From positions 1,515,953 through 1,579,952 of the forward strand of contig CP051238.1 of the NCBI GenBank assembly GCA_017794925.1: 64,000 bases of DNA. The letters run 5' to 3'. The stretch is from Aestuariibacter sp. Lineage in GTDB: Bacteria > Pseudomonadota > Gammaproteobacteria > Enterobacterales > Alteromonadaceae. The notes below the pieces were generated by a model. That model saw only the letters and a list, made by a program, of their open reading frames with translations. It was not told the DNA's origin and ran no database searches. The translations under genes were made by a program, and so were the position numbers. Positions 45,193 through 54,545 of the stretch are shown here, one piece after another (the first letter of the stretch is position 1; each line of letters begins with the position of its first letter).

Positions 45193-45608
45193 ACAATACA
45201 TCGGGAGTGACAGCACCTGCTGAGTTGCTTAAAGCACAAAAGCTGGCCAATCGGTTAGACACTGCCTTCAAGCTCCCGTTTATTCCGTTTCGCATCGGTC
45301 TAGATGCCATTATAGGCTTGATCCCGGGATTAGGCGATGCGGCTATGCTGATAGCTGCATTGCGCATTGTTTATCTGGGCAAAAAGATGGGATTGCCACC
45401 CGGCCTGGTGAAAGTCATGTTACGTAATGCATTGCTTGATTTTGGCCTTGGGTTTATTCCTGTTGTTGGCGATATTGTGGACTTTTTCTATAAGGCAAAT
45501 CAGGCCAACGTCCGTATTATGGAAAAATACTGGGTCAGCCAGAATAAAGACGCCATCGACGCCAACGCCAAAACCGCCTTGGAGGCCTGGTCAGCCAGTC
45601 AACAATAA
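45189..45608 (+). CDS. DUF4112 domain membrane protein
   Basis: A 139-residue protein of the DUF4112 family: RLDTAFKLPFIPFRIGLDAI, GLIPGLGDAAMLIAALRIV, and LLDFGLGFIPVVGDIVDFFYKANQ. Two amphipathic or membrane-dipping Gly/Pro-rich segments stand out, each with the GLIPGLGD or GFIPVVGD turn. Function is unknown. Its ATG overlaps the hemH stop, so translation is coupled. It ends four bases before the convergent GGDEF gene. Confidence 0.85.
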   Translation: MNNTSGVTAPAELLKAQKLANRLDTAFKLPFIPFRIGLDAIIGLIPGLGDAAMLIAALRIVYLGKKMGLPPGLVKVMLRNALLDFGLGFIPVVGDIVDFFYKANQANVRIMEKYWVSQNKDAIDANAKTALEAWSASQQ

Positions 45609-45612
45609 TACA

Positions 45613-47064
45613 CTAGCTTTGTTGCCTGGCAGACCGGAAGAAGTGCCGGCTTCTGTGTATCTGTTTGGGCATGGAATAGTGTGACTGAGGCGCTTCAAAG
45701 CGAGCAGAAACACAGTTTCGCCCCGCATGTTTAGATTCATACAATGCTTCATCGGCGCGCTTTAGTGCTTTTTCCGCTAACCCATTCACTATGTTCGAGC
45801 AACCGATCGACACGGTCACTGACATCGACTCATCTGCGAATATCGGAATCTGCAACGCCTCAATGGCATGTTGTAAGGTATTGGCAGCAATAATCACGCC
45901 CTCGGGATCAGTATGGGGAAGTAATATTGCAAACTCTTCTCCGCCATAGCGACAAACTGAATCAGTGTCTCTGACCAGGCGACGCAAGTTCCAGGCAACG
46001 TGGCGAATAACTTTATCGCCAACATCGTGACCATAGCGGTCGTTTACTTGTTTAAAGTGGTCAATATCGACCAGCATGATGCCCATCCCGCCACCAACAC
46101 GGCGCTGATGAGCTATTTGTTGCTCAATCATTTGCTTAAAGCCCCGCCGGTTTAACAACTGGGTGAGCTCATCATACAGAGCAAGCGCGCGGAGTTTTTT
46201 CTCTAGTTTTCGCCGGGTACGGTCGGTTTGTTCGTGCACGCTGGCACCGATCATCAGTACGACAAATAAAAACCAACAAACGGCTATGACATAGCTGCCA
46301 AATAAACTGGTAGCTTGCGCACTGGTGACGGAGCGTATAACCAAATATCCGGTACCGAAGAAAAATAGTCCTCCCACAATAAATTGCACTCGAGCAATCT
46401 GGCCTCCAAGATGGGGAGAGAGGACTGCTCGTACTGTCCCTCTGTTAGCGGTAATGCCCAATACGGCAGCAGACAGGAAGAAACTCAACGTTACGGTAAT
46501 CAGTGACATATCCTGATAAAAAGCGGGTATCTGATAGGCATACCCTGTTAAAGCCATTGTTGAGATACACAGCGCCATTAGCGCAAAAGCCTGACAGGTT
46601 GCAGGGAAACGACGTTTCCGTGCCACAATAGCTAGCAAAAGGCAGCATGCGACAGCAAAGCTATTGCCTGATAGTCTGTTCGAAGGGTGTAATTTGAATA
46701 TATCAGACAGGTGTTGATATGGCGTTATCGATTCAAGGGACTGTGTTGCGGATGTGGTAATTAACATCATCAGAGCGATTAGCAAAGCGCCTACCAGTAC
46801 CTGAAAAAACAACGATATATACCTGAATTTGAATTGCGTAATCAAAGCAATGGCCAGCGATAAGCATAAAATCGCGGTAATCGGATGCGTTGCGGGTCCC
46901 TTTTGAATAGGACGATACAAGTACTCGAGCCCCAGTGAGTGTCCAATTAACACACAGGCCGCCAAGATAATAACCAGGTAGACCAATAGTGTGCCTGCCA
47001 TTTTTGAGACCACAATGAGTGAGCGGTGTGGTTCTTTGTGCAAAGCGGTGAATTGCAGATTCAT
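45613..47064 (-). CDS. Membrane-bound diguanylate cyclase (GGDEF)
   Basis: With the ATG at 47064 (AAGGA eight bases upstream) the protein has 483 residues. The N-terminal half holds about eight membrane spans of unknown sensor type. The GGDEF domain (about 300-465) contains LYDELTQLLNRRGF, LVDIDHFKQVNDRYGH and the active site RYGGEEF, with an intact RxxD product-inhibition site (RDTD) five residues before it. It should make cyclic di-GMP and be feedback-inhibited. No EAL domain is present. Confidence 0.93.
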   Translation of the reverse strand: MNLQFTALHKEPHRSLIVVSKMAGTLLVYLVIILAACVLIGHSLGLEYLYRPIQKGPATHPITAILCLSLAIALITQFKFRYISLFFQVLVGALLIALMMLITTSATQSLESITPYQHLSDIFKLHPSNRLSGNSFAVACCLLLAIVARKRRFPATCQAFALMALCISTMALTGYAYQIPAFYQDMSLITVTLSFFLSAAVLGITANRGTVRAVLSPHLGGQIARVQFIVGGLFFFGTGYLVIRSVTSAQATSLFGSYVIAVCWFLFVVLMIGASVHEQTDRTRRKLEKKLRALALYDELTQLLNRRGFKQMIEQQIAHQRRVGGGMGIMLVDIDHFKQVNDRYGHDVGDKVIRHVAWNLRRLVRDTDSVCRYGGEEFAILLPHTDPEGVIIAANTLQHAIEALQIPIFADESMSVTVSIGCSNIVNGLAEKALKRADEALYESKHAGRNCVSARFEAPQSHYSMPKQIHRSRHFFRSARQQS

Positions 47065-47302
47065 GGTTGAGGTCCTTATCAGCATTACTTAAAACGTAGT
47101 GCGAAAAATGAACGTTTTCAACTTTAGTATAATAATTGCTGTTTGCCGGTATATATGATCGAATTAAGGCTGCGGCAAGTAACCATTTTTAATGCGAACA
47201 GTTACCCGAATTCGTATGTATTTGAGCCCGCAACGGTTCGTTTCTACCCTTGAGCTATACTATACTTCTCGCCCTTTTGATGGAGTCTTTGGAACTGTCA
47301 GG

Positions 47303-48073
47303 ATGTTAGACAAAAGCCAGCTAAGTCAACCAATTAAAGACAATACCTCGGAGCAGGAAATTGCCCGCTTTAATCAGATGGCCAGGGAATGGTGGGACCC
47401 TGTAGGAAAGTTTAAAACCGCGCTGGCATTTAATGCTACCCGGTCAGCGTTCATGATTAAGCATTTGGCGTATTGCCATAATCGGGATCCTGATGTGAAA
47501 GACTGCTTAAAGGGGCTCACCGTATTGGATGTGGGGTGTGGCGGTGGCTTGATCAGCGAAGCAATGGCCAGTAAAGGCGCTGTAGTAACTGGCATTGATG
47601 CCAGCGCTGTTAGTATTGAAGTTGCTAAAGCTCATGCCTTTCAGTCAGGATTGGCTATTCAATACTATCATCACTTGGCTGAACAAGAGGTTCAGGCAAA
47701 CAACCGGTACGACATCGTCATTAACGCAGAGGTCGTTGAGCATGTACCCGACCAGCCCGCGCTTATCAAACAATGTGCGCAATTAGTTAACCCAAAAGGC
47801 ACACTTGTACTAGCTACGCTCAACAGAACCTGGTTGTCGTGGGTAATTGCCATTTTGGGGGCTGAATACATAATGCGCTACTTGCCGGTTGGCACCCATG
47901 ACTGGAAAAAGTTCGTTAAGCCAGAAGAGTTGGTAAGCTGGGTTAAAGAAGAAAAGTTTGAGCCCGTTTATGAAACTGGTATGAAGCTGAACCCTCTTTC
48001 TGGCCAGTGGCGGCTGTCTTCTTCTTTAAACGTGAATTATATTCAACTTTATAAACGCCACTTCATCGACTAA
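47303..48073 (+). CDS. ubiG: Ubiquinone biosynthesis O-methyltransferase UbiG
   Basis: The longer frame from 47192 adds 37 residues with no family features, so I use the ATG at 47303, giving 256 residues against about 240 usual. The N-terminus has EIARFNQMAREWWDPVGKFK, and the SAM motif is VLDVGCGGGLISEAMA, followed by INAEVVEHVPD. UbiG does both O-methylations in ubiquinone synthesis. Overlapping TATACT boxes at 47256-47266 may be its promoter. Confidence 0.94.
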   Translation: MLDKSQLSQPIKDNTSEQEIARFNQMAREWWDPVGKFKTALAFNATRSAFMIKHLAYCHNRDPDVKDCLKGLTVLDVGCGGGLISEAMASKGAVVTGIDASAVSIEVAKAHAFQSGLAIQYYHHLAEQEVQANNRYDIVINAEVVEHVPDQPALIKQCAQLVNPKGTLVLATLNRTWLSWVIAILGAEYIMRYLPVGTHDWKKFVKPEELVSWVKEEKFEPVYETGMKLNPLSGQWRLSSSLNVNYIQLYKRHFID

Positions 48074-48113
48074 CCTGACAGTTCACCACTACCAATCTAC
48101 CCAGGAATCGATA

Positions 48114-48728
48114 ATGACTTATAAGGTGTATGATTCAGCCCGCGCGCCAAACCCTCGACGAGTGAGGATATTCTTAGCAGAGAAAGGGATTGACGCTCAC
48201 TTTATACAGTTTGACTTGCAGAAAGGGGAAAATCTAACGCCTGAGATGTTAGCGAAAAACCCGATGGGTAAATTACCGATTCTGGAATTGGCAGACGGGA
48301 CCTGTATAAGCGAAACCGATGCCATCTGTACTTACATAGAAGCCATGCATCCGGAACCGCCATTATTGGGCACGTCGCCACTTGAAAAAGGCATCATTGG
48401 CATGTGGCAGCGGCGCGTCGACCAGTGTCTGATGTTGCCCGTTACCCAGTGCTTTCAACATACGACAGGCTTTTTCAAAGATAGAATGACCCCTGTGCCT
48501 GCTTTTGGAGAACAAGCCGGTAAAGATGTTGTCGCATTTCTGGACATATTAAACGAAAGACTGGGCGAGTCAGATTATATTGCTGGAGACACATTCTCTA
48601 TTGCCGACATCATTGCACTATGTGCGATTGATTTTGCCCGCGTAGTTAAAATTAGAGTGGCCGAGCATCAGGAAAACCTGAAGCGTTGGCATCAACTCGT
48701 TAGCGCAAGAGCCAGCGCGTCGGCTTGA
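48114..48728 (+). CDS. Glutathione S-transferase family protein
   Basis: A 204-residue GST. The thioredoxin-fold domain (residues 1-80) has VYDSARAPNPRRVRIFLAEKGI and the glutathione-binding NPMGKLPILELADGTCISETDAI; the helical C-terminal domain has YIAGDTFSIADIIALCAID. The N-terminal SARAPNPRRVR pattern is of the bacterial nu/theta-like type. Substrates are unknown. It lies 40 bases after ubiG in the same direction. Confidence 0.93.
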   Translation: MTYKVYDSARAPNPRRVRIFLAEKGIDAHFIQFDLQKGENLTPEMLAKNPMGKLPILELADGTCISETDAICTYIEAMHPEPPLLGTSPLEKGIIGMWQRRVDQCLMLPVTQCFQHTTGFFKDRMTPVPAFGEQAGKDVVAFLDILNERLGESDYIAGDTFSIADIIALCAIDFARVVKIRVAEHQENLKRWHQLVSARASASA

Positions 48729-49125
48729 GTTAAATACTCTCAATTTTCCAGTCTGGTTTCAAAACCAGGGTGTCCATTCCTGGTAAAGAGACATCATTTA
48801 CACTGATGTCTCGACGTATTTATTATCTCAAATGTATTCCTGCTATCTATGATGCGCATTCATGTTGTGAATGTAATAGCTAGTGGACCTCTCCACCTTC
48901 AGATTTAGTGATTAATGCGCTAATTTCTAAGTAAAATTCAATAAATACTACAAATATTGCCGGTATCGTGTAGCAAACCTGGCTTGTCAAAATAGTCATT
49001 TTTCACTTGAAAGCTGCGAAAATTAATGGAATGTTAACAAAATAATAACAATGGTTAGACCTCTGATGAGTTTCTAGCGACAGAACATTAATGACAACTG
49101 AAAATACACAATACAGGACACACAC
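48729..49125. other. Intergenic region upstream of the lipase gene
   Basis: This 397-base AT-rich gap holds the hairpin at 48788-48812 and then the lipase control region. I see AT-rich runs and several TAAC/GTTA pieces (about 49030-49060), but no consensus promoter that I would assign and no open frame with a ribosome binding site. Confidence 0.5.
48788..48812 (+). terminator. Hairpin after the GST gene
   Basis: GAGACATCA (48788-48796) and TGATGTCTC (48804-48812) are perfect complements with a seven-base loop, 60 bases past the GST stop. The following GACGTATTTATT is a poor U-tract. Confidence 0.5.
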
Positions 49126-50058
49126 ATGAAAAAAGCACTCTATTTCGCTTGTTTGGCATGGTTGTTTAATGCTGCTGTACCTGCCTACGCGGCCCCTGAT
49201 ACCTCAACCAAATATCCGATTGTGCTTGTGCACGGTTTGTTTGGATTTGATGACGCCCTGGGCGTTGATTACTTTTACAAAGTACCCAACAAACTGACGC
49301 GCTACGGCGCGAAGGTATACACCGCTACAGTGTCACCTGCCAATTCCAGTGAAGTACGTGGCGAACAGTTGTTGGCCTATGTACAAGAAGTATTAGCACA
49401 TTCAGGCGCTGAAAAGGTTAACCTGATTGGTCATAGTCATGGTGGTCCAACTATCCGATACGTCGCCAGCGTTGCGCCCGAGTTGGTTGCATCAGCAACT
49501 TCAGTTGCGGGTGTGAATCAGGGCAGTAAGGTTGCAGATTTAGTGCGCAAAAGCCTGGATGAAGACTCGCCACAAGAAGGCGTTGCCGGCACGGTTGTGA
49601 ATGCGTTTGCGAATGTAATTGAACTGGTTTCAGGTTCAGATCCACGTGAGTTGCCAACAGACAGTGTAGCTGCACTGGATTCGCTTACCACAGAAGGCGC
49701 AGCCAAGTTTAACGCTCGTTACCCAGAGGGCATGCCGAGTGGTTACTGTACAAACGACGGCGATATGCTGGCCGAAAATGGTGTGTACTATTTTTCATGG
49801 AGTGGTGGCAAGACACTGACTAATCCGCTTGATGTTAGCGATCCGCTTATGGTGTTAACCGGCCTGGCATTTGACGAGCCCAACGACGGCCTGGTGTCCA
49901 GCTGTAGCTCTCAGTTAGGGTATGTTATTAACGACCGCTATCGCATGAACCACCTGGATGAAGTCAATCAGGTTTTTGGTATTCATCACTGGTTTGAAAC
50001 CGATCCGGTACAGGTATTTGTAAAACAGGCGCAGCGCCTGAAGTCACTGGGCCTGTAA
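49126..50058 (+). CDS. Secreted triacylglycerol lipase (family I)
   Basis: A 310-residue lipase with a signal peptide (cleaved near AYA-APD, residue 23). YPIVLVHGLFGF gives the oxyanion region, IGHSHGG holds nucleophile Ser104, and Asp254 (EPNDGLV) and His276 (RMNHLDEV) complete the triad. Cys208 and Cys260 are placed for the disulfide known in Pseudomonas-type lipases. Such family I.1/I.2 lipases need a dedicated membrane foldase, and that gene follows two bases later. It probably leaves by type II secretion. Confidence 0.94.
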   Translation: MKKALYFACLAWLFNAAVPAYAAPDTSTKYPIVLVHGLFGFDDALGVDYFYKVPNKLTRYGAKVYTATVSPANSSEVRGEQLLAYVQEVLAHSGAEKVNLIGHSHGGPTIRYVASVAPELVASATSVAGVNQGSKVADLVRKSLDEDSPQEGVAGTVVNAFANVIELVSGSDPRELPTDSVAALDSLTTEGAAKFNARYPEGMPSGYCTNDGDMLAENGVYYFSWSGGKTLTNPLDVSDPLMVLTGLAFDEPNDGLVSSCSSQLGYVINDRYRMNHLDEVNQVFGIHHWFETDPVQVFVKQAQRLKSLGL

Positions 50059-50059
50059 C

Positions 50060-51019
50060 GTGCGAAAAAGCGTAATACTGATTGCGCTTTTGGTGCTGGT
50101 GGTGGGGTTAAAACTCACCACCACGTCAAAGCAACAACAACCTGAAAGCGATGTTGAAAGGGAAACTACGTCAAACAAGCTGGAATCGACCCCGGCGGTT
50201 AATTCAGATAACAGCACACAACCTCACCATTCAATTAACCCTGTTCCCTCAGAGCGCCTGTTTACATTGCATGCGGGTTTAAAGGACGAGTTTGACGCCT
50301 TTATTTTTGAACGAGAAGGTCTCGGAACAGACGCTATTCTGGTTGAATACCGGGAAGCCAAAATTCAACAAGGTTATGACGGCGAACAGCTCGCTGCTTA
50401 CATGGATTTGTTCACGCGGTACGTGGAATACAAAGTGGCTTTGCTGGCGCTCGAACCAGAAGATGCACTGGCTACACCGAACCTGGAAGCGATTACAGCA
50501 AGAATGGACGCGCTAACACAGATGCGCTACGACTTCTTTTCGGAACCGGAGTATGAATGTCTGTTCGCCGATGACGTCGCGTTTGATCTGGCTGCTTTTG
50601 AGCGCCTGAGAATATCTCAGGATCCTTATTATTCTGAAGCGCAAAAAGCGGCGCTTATTGAGCAGCAATTGGCTGCGCTACCCGAGTCTCAAAAGCAAGG
50701 TTTTACCGACTCGATGGAAGTCAAAGCATTGCGTGAACTCGCCACTCAATATGAAGGCGAAACCTTATATAACGCCGCATCGGCAGAGTTCGGTGCTGAG
50801 GTGGCTGCTCGCCTGCAGGCAACAACAGAGAAACGTCAGGCCTGGCAGAATAAGGTGAAGAATTACAAGCAGTGGCACAACGCATTGCAACAAGAGCAGC
50901 AAATGACTGATGCAGAGCAACAACAGGCTATTGAACAATACATGGCAACACATTTCAGCGGCGCTGAAAAAAAGCGCTTGCGAGTTTTTCTGGAAAACCC
51001 CGAGTTACTCGGCATATAA
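50060..51019 (+). CDS. Lipase-specific foldase (lipase chaperone)
   Basis: A 319-residue protein starting at GTG, one base after the lipase stop. It has one N-terminal span (residues 4-18), a short variable linker, and a long helical body with many Gln and Glu, as in Lif/LipB chaperones (SEPEYECLFADDVAFDLAAFERL, LPESQKQGF, CRLQATTEKRQAWQ-like helix). The RxxFDY motif that contacts the lipase is replaced by KDEFDAFIFEREG, a notable change. It folds the lipase in the periplasm while anchored to the inner membrane. Confidence 0.9.
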   Translation: MRKSVILIALLVLVVGLKLTTTSKQQQPESDVERETTSNKLESTPAVNSDNSTQPHHSINPVPSERLFTLHAGLKDEFDAFIFEREGLGTDAILVEYREAKIQQGYDGEQLAAYMDLFTRYVEYKVALLALEPEDALATPNLEAITARMDALTQMRYDFFSEPEYECLFADDVAFDLAAFERLRISQDPYYSEAQKAALIEQQLAALPESQKQGFTDSMEVKALRELATQYEGETLYNAASAEFGAEVAARLQATTEKRQAWQNKVKNYKQWHNALQQEQQMTDAEQQQAIEQYMATHFSGAEKKRLRVFLENPELLGI

Positions 51020-51162
51020 CAAGTAAGAAGAGGGGGTTCGGAATTTCCAAACTTCCCAAGTGTGTACAAACGGGTAAAAAGTCCGGCGTATCAGCGCTAA
51101 AATCCTGAATTAATACCATAAACTCACCGTGATACTATCTGGTACAACGTGGAGTGACGGTT

Positions 51163-51456
51163 TTGTTCAAATACACTGTTCTGACTGGCTTTACTATTTT
51201 GCTGTTAGGTGGCTGTTCAACGAGTTCTGCACCGCCTTATGAGCGAGAGAAAAGCCCCGAAAGCCGAACCGAATACAATGGAATAAAGGGGCTGGCACAA
51301 AAACAAAAAGATCAGAACTACCTCATGTCTTTGGCGTTGCAGCGTCAATGTGATGCGGCTCGCATCGATCTGGCTGTCGCAAAATCCACGGGTGATGAAT
51401 ATGGCGAACAAGCCAGTCAGGCAGTTATTCAAAAGACGTGTGTGACGAACCCTTGA
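51163..51456 (+). CDS. Small lipoprotein
   Basis: The TTG at 51163 lies eight bases after GGAG; the frame is also open from GTG at 51154. The 97-residue product has a lipoprotein signal (TILLLGGC, then STSSAPPYERE) and a short charged helical mature part with two later cysteines (RQCDAAR and KTCVTNP). I recognise no family. It is not obviously linked to the lipase pair upstream. Confidence 0.6.
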   Translation: MFKYTVLTGFTILLLGGCSTSSAPPYEREKSPESRTEYNGIKGLAQKQKDQNYLMSLALQRQCDAARIDLAVAKSTGDEYGEQASQAVIQKTCVTNP

Positions 51457-51625
51457 GCGTAAATCACAATCAGATATCCTGCTTAGATAGCGTATGTGAT
51501 TCACTGGAAATACTTGTTTCAATTGCGCTAAAACATCTTCAAGGCAAGTGGAGTAGGAGAGTATTAAAGCCTCATGCTTAACGCCTCCCTTCTGGGTTAA
51601 AAGCAAAGGTTTCAAGGAGAGATTG

Positions 51626-52750
51626 ATGTGTTATTCGACTATTTTAAAAAAACGTAAAAGACGGCGTCTTTTTACGATGTTCATAGCTTGCGTTTTCGTT
51701 TTGGGATGTTCAACACCTAATATGACTGAGCAGGATAAACAGGTTGAAATAATCAATGAAGAAGTTGGTAAGCTCATTGCTAACACCAAGATTAGCGCAG
51801 TATCCGTAGCATTCGTCACAGAAGGCGTCGTGAGTACATATCATTACGGCGAATTTGCCGATGGTTCAATTCCATCTGACAATGCCCTGTACGACATAGG
51901 TTCTATTACCAAAACGCATGTTGGATTAATCTTAGCGCAAGCCGTATCTGATGAACTCATAGAACTTGATGCGCCAATCTCTCGATACCTCGATAGGGTT
52001 AATAAAGAAGCATTACAATATCAAGGCGTAGAAATCACAGTCAGGCATTTAGCGACACATATCTCTGGGCTACCAACAGATCTATCGTGCGATGGGGCTA
52101 CCCTCTTACCAGATGAAAGGTTGACATGTTTTATTGCCCACGATGATGAAAATCTAATCGACATATTAAACGGATATACACTTCAAGAAAAACCAGGAAG
52201 TAGATATCGTTATTCAAACGCAGGCGTTCGACTCATCGGTATCGCACTGGAAGAGCTATACAATGCGCCGATAGAGCAACTTCTCAAGCGCTATGTTTTT
52301 AGGTTTACAGGGCAAATCGAGACCTACGCTAACTTATCTGAAAGTGAACGTGCCAGGTGGAGACGAGGAATACATGAAAACGGTCTTCCTACACCTGACG
52401 CGTCTGACTACTTTAATGCTGCTGGAGGCCTAAAATCCACAGTACCAGATATGGGCAGATACCTAAGTTATTATCTCAACAGCGACAATGAGATAGCTGA
52501 AAAGGCGCTAACTTTACTGGCTGGAGACGAAGATGGGTTAGGCAGAGCTTATATTTGGAATACGTTTAGACTAGATTCAGAGGGGCAGTATTATCACGGC
52601 GGTGGAACTTTCGGCACGTCAGCCTGGATATCCATATATCCCAGAGAAAGACTAGGTATATTCCTCGTCACTCCTTATGTATCTGAAACCGCACAAGAGC
52701 AGCTTAATATAACGGCCAATACAATCATCGAAAAGTATCGTCAGAAGTGA
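51626..52750 (+). CDS. Serine hydrolase lipoprotein (class C beta-lactamase-like fold)
   Basis: The ATG at 51626 follows AAGGAGAGATTG. The 374-residue protein has a basic N-terminus and a lipobox VLGC (Cys28). The beta-lactamase-related serine hydrolase motifs are present: SITK with Ser93 and Lys96, YSN near residue 190, and HGGG near residue 324 in place of KTG. The family includes class C beta-lactamases, esterases and DD-peptidases; the HGG third motif is more usual in esterase/EstB and peptidase members than in true AmpC. Drug resistance should not be assumed. Confidence 0.87.
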   Translation: MCYSTILKKRKRRRLFTMFIACVFVLGCSTPNMTEQDKQVEIINEEVGKLIANTKISAVSVAFVTEGVVSTYHYGEFADGSIPSDNALYDIGSITKTHVGLILAQAVSDELIELDAPISRYLDRVNKEALQYQGVEITVRHLATHISGLPTDLSCDGATLLPDERLTCFIAHDDENLIDILNGYTLQEKPGSRYRYSNAGVRLIGIALEELYNAPIEQLLKRYVFRFTGQIETYANLSESERARWRRGIHENGLPTPDASDYFNAAGGLKSTVPDMGRYLSYYLNSDNEIAEKALTLLAGDEDGLGRAYIWNTFRLDSEGQYYHGGGTFGTSAWISIYPRERLGIFLVTPYVSETAQEQLNITANTIIEKYRQK

Positions 52751-52796
52751 GCTTAACAAGCATAAGCAACGGACATTATGTCCTCGGAGAATTCAA

Positions 52797-53375
52797 ATGG
52801 ATGAACAGCTAGCAAATAAAATTAAACAAATTTGGGAAAGTGCAAAAATCAATTCCCCTCTTACTCAAAAAAGCGCAGTGTGTGTTTCCACTATAGATTC
52901 TGCAGGCTTTCCACAATCACGTTTCGTTGACCTCAAAGAAATCGATCAGCTTGGTTTTACTTTTTGCACTTCTTATAACTCAGAGAAGGGAAACCACCTC
53001 TCGGATAACCCCAAAATCTCCTTAGTTGCTTGGTGGGATCACATCGGATATCAAGTTCGTGTTGTTGGAAAGGCGGTGACTATTTCCAACGAACTAGCTG
53101 ACAAATTTTGGTCCACTCGTTCCAAAGAAGCACATGTCGCCACTACTTGCTTTAAACAGAGCAAAGTATGGGATTCTGCAGATTCAATGGAAAACCGATA
53201 CGCTTCTGAGCTCGCCGCTTCGCCAGCATCAATTGCTCGCCCGACCTCATGGGGCGGTTATTCTGTTGTACCAAATTCAATAGAAATACTTAAATTTAAA
53301 GCCAATCGAGTACATGTCAGAGAACAGTATTTAAGAGACGGTACGTCATGGAAAATGCAGTTATTACAGCCTTAA
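52797..53375 (+). CDS. Pyridoxamine 5'-phosphate oxidase-like flavoprotein
   Basis: A 192-residue member of the PNPOx split-barrel family. VCVSTIDSAGFPQSRFVDLKEI, FCTSYNSEKGNHLSDNPKISLVAWW and QVRVVGKAVTI follow the PdxH pattern for FMN binding, and RVHVREQYLRDGTSWKMQLLQP matches the PdxH C-terminal block. It is shorter than E. coli PdxH (218 residues) and differs at several conserved places, so it may be a paralogue with another substrate. The base composition of this stretch and of the previous gene looks more AT-rich than the neighbours. Confidence 0.8.
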   Translation: MDEQLANKIKQIWESAKINSPLTQKSAVCVSTIDSAGFPQSRFVDLKEIDQLGFTFCTSYNSEKGNHLSDNPKISLVAWWDHIGYQVRVVGKAVTISNELADKFWSTRSKEAHVATTCFKQSKVWDSADSMENRYASELAASPASIARPTSWGGYSVVPNSIEILKFKANRVHVREQYLRDGTSWKMQLLQP

Positions 53376-53642
53376 AATGGCATATCAAACGGCGTTGGTA
53401 TCCACCGCTTATGTCACCTATTCGTTCATTTGAGTTTTAAAAATCACTGCCGAGGCTGAAAATGGCCAATAGTGGTCATTAGCAATGGTAAATATCGATG
53501 AGGACTCGTTGCTCAGAGTCGATTTGGCAAAAATAGACTTTATTACTCTCAAGTAAGCAGTTTGGCTTTGCACAATACTGCGTGTTACGGTGACTGCGTT
53601 TCGGGATTACACATCCATAGTATCAGCTGCACAGGACGCATT

Positions 53643-54395
53643 ATGAATAATAAAAAAGTTGCCATTATTACCGGGAGTGGTCGAGGGATTGGTGCGGCAA
53701 CAGCAAAGCTGTTTGCCACGAACGGATATGCCGTGTGCGTCAATTACAAGTCGAATGCTAGTGCTGCCAATGCCGTGGCGGAAGAGATCCAAGCTTCAGG
53801 TGGCACGTGTATAGCGGTTCAGGCTGACGTTTCGCAAGACGGTGATGTTACACGGTTGTTCGATACTGTTGACCATCAACTCGGTGTCGTTTCTGTTCTG
53901 GTGAACAATGCGGGCATACTAAGACAACAAATGCGCCTGGAAGACATGAGCGCAGACAGAATAAATGCCATCCTCATTAATAACGTTACCGGGTACTTTC
54001 TGTGTTGTCGTGAAGCTGTGAAGCGGATGTCCACGCGCCATGGCGGAGTAGGGGGCGTTATCGTCAACGTGTCGTCCGGCGCTGCTCGCACGGGCTCTCC
54101 CAATGAATACATTGATTACGCTGCATCAAAAGGTGCAATTGATACCTTAACCAAGGGGTTATCTGTTGAGGTAGCGGCAGAAAATATCAGAGTGAACTGC
54201 GTTCGGCCTGGGTTGATTCATACCGATATGCACGCAGACGGCGGCGAGCCAGAGCGCGTAGAAAGACTAAAAAGCAAAATCCCAATGCAGCGTGGCGGCC
54301 AGCCTATCGAAGTCGCAGAAGCAATATACTGGCTGGCCTCTGATCAATCTTCCTTTGCAACCGGTAACTTTTTGGATTTAACCGGGGGATTGTGA
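53643..54395 (+). CDS. Short-chain dehydrogenase/reductase (FabG-like)
   Basis: The ATG at 53643 begins MNNKKVAIITGSGRGIGAATA; the frame open to 53562 has no family features. The 250-residue protein has the TGxxxGIG cofactor motif, NNAG, and a Ser-Tyr-Lys active site (NVSSGAA, YIDYAASKGA), ending FLDLTGGL. Arg/Asn context after the second strand (NYKSN) suggests NADPH. It is like YgfF/glucose dehydrogenase-type SDRs. Its stop codon lies two bases before the ligase-like repeat at 54397, the left border of the accessory block. Confidence 0.92.
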   Translation: MNNKKVAIITGSGRGIGAATAKLFATNGYAVCVNYKSNASAANAVAEEIQASGGTCIAVQADVSQDGDVTRLFDTVDHQLGVVSVLVNNAGILRQQMRLEDMSADRINAILINNVTGYFLCCREAVKRMSTRHGGVGGVIVNVSSGAARTGSPNEYIDYAASKGAIDTLTKGLSVEVAAENIRVNCVRPGLIHTDMHADGGEPERVERLKSKIPMQRGGQPIEVAEAIYWLASDQSSFATGNFLDLTGGL

Positions 54396-54396
54396 T

Positions 54397-54450
54397 GGCT
54401 GGTTTATCCCAACGGAAACGGTGAACGCGGGGAAAACGCAGGGCCACGCC
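54397..54450 (-). pseudogene. Relic of a DNA ligase gene 3' end; left direct repeat
   Basis: These 54 bases match 62438-62491, inside the ligase gene, at 49 positions, in the same orientation. Read on the minus strand the frame is open and gives GVALRFPRVHRFRWDKPA against GVALRFPRVHRIRWDKPA in the ligase. The changes are mostly silent, so the segment was once coding. Nothing else of the ligase is left here. It abuts the SDR stop and forms, with the copy in the ligase, direct repeats around an 8-kb block. Confidence 0.85.
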
Positions 54451-54545
54451 GAGTTAATTTCGGCTGAAAAATGTACCTGCGCTATTAACTTCATCTTTTT
54501 GATACTGCTTTACAGAGAAGCTGCAACATACTCAGTCTATGTAAA

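Noticed and set aside
51580..51612. GCTTAAC and GTTAAAA near 51585 resembling integron attC ends
   Set aside because: The pieces are far closer than in a real attC, one end does not fit the consensus, and there is no integrase or cassette row.
51626..52750. Calling the serine hydrolase an AmpC beta-lactamase resistance gene
   Set aside because: The third motif is HGGG rather than KTG and the protein is a lipoprotein; many family members are esterases or peptidases.
53485..53556. A 23-codon plus-strand frame before the SDR
   Set aside because: No ribosome binding site, no hairpin after it, and no feature beyond an open frame.
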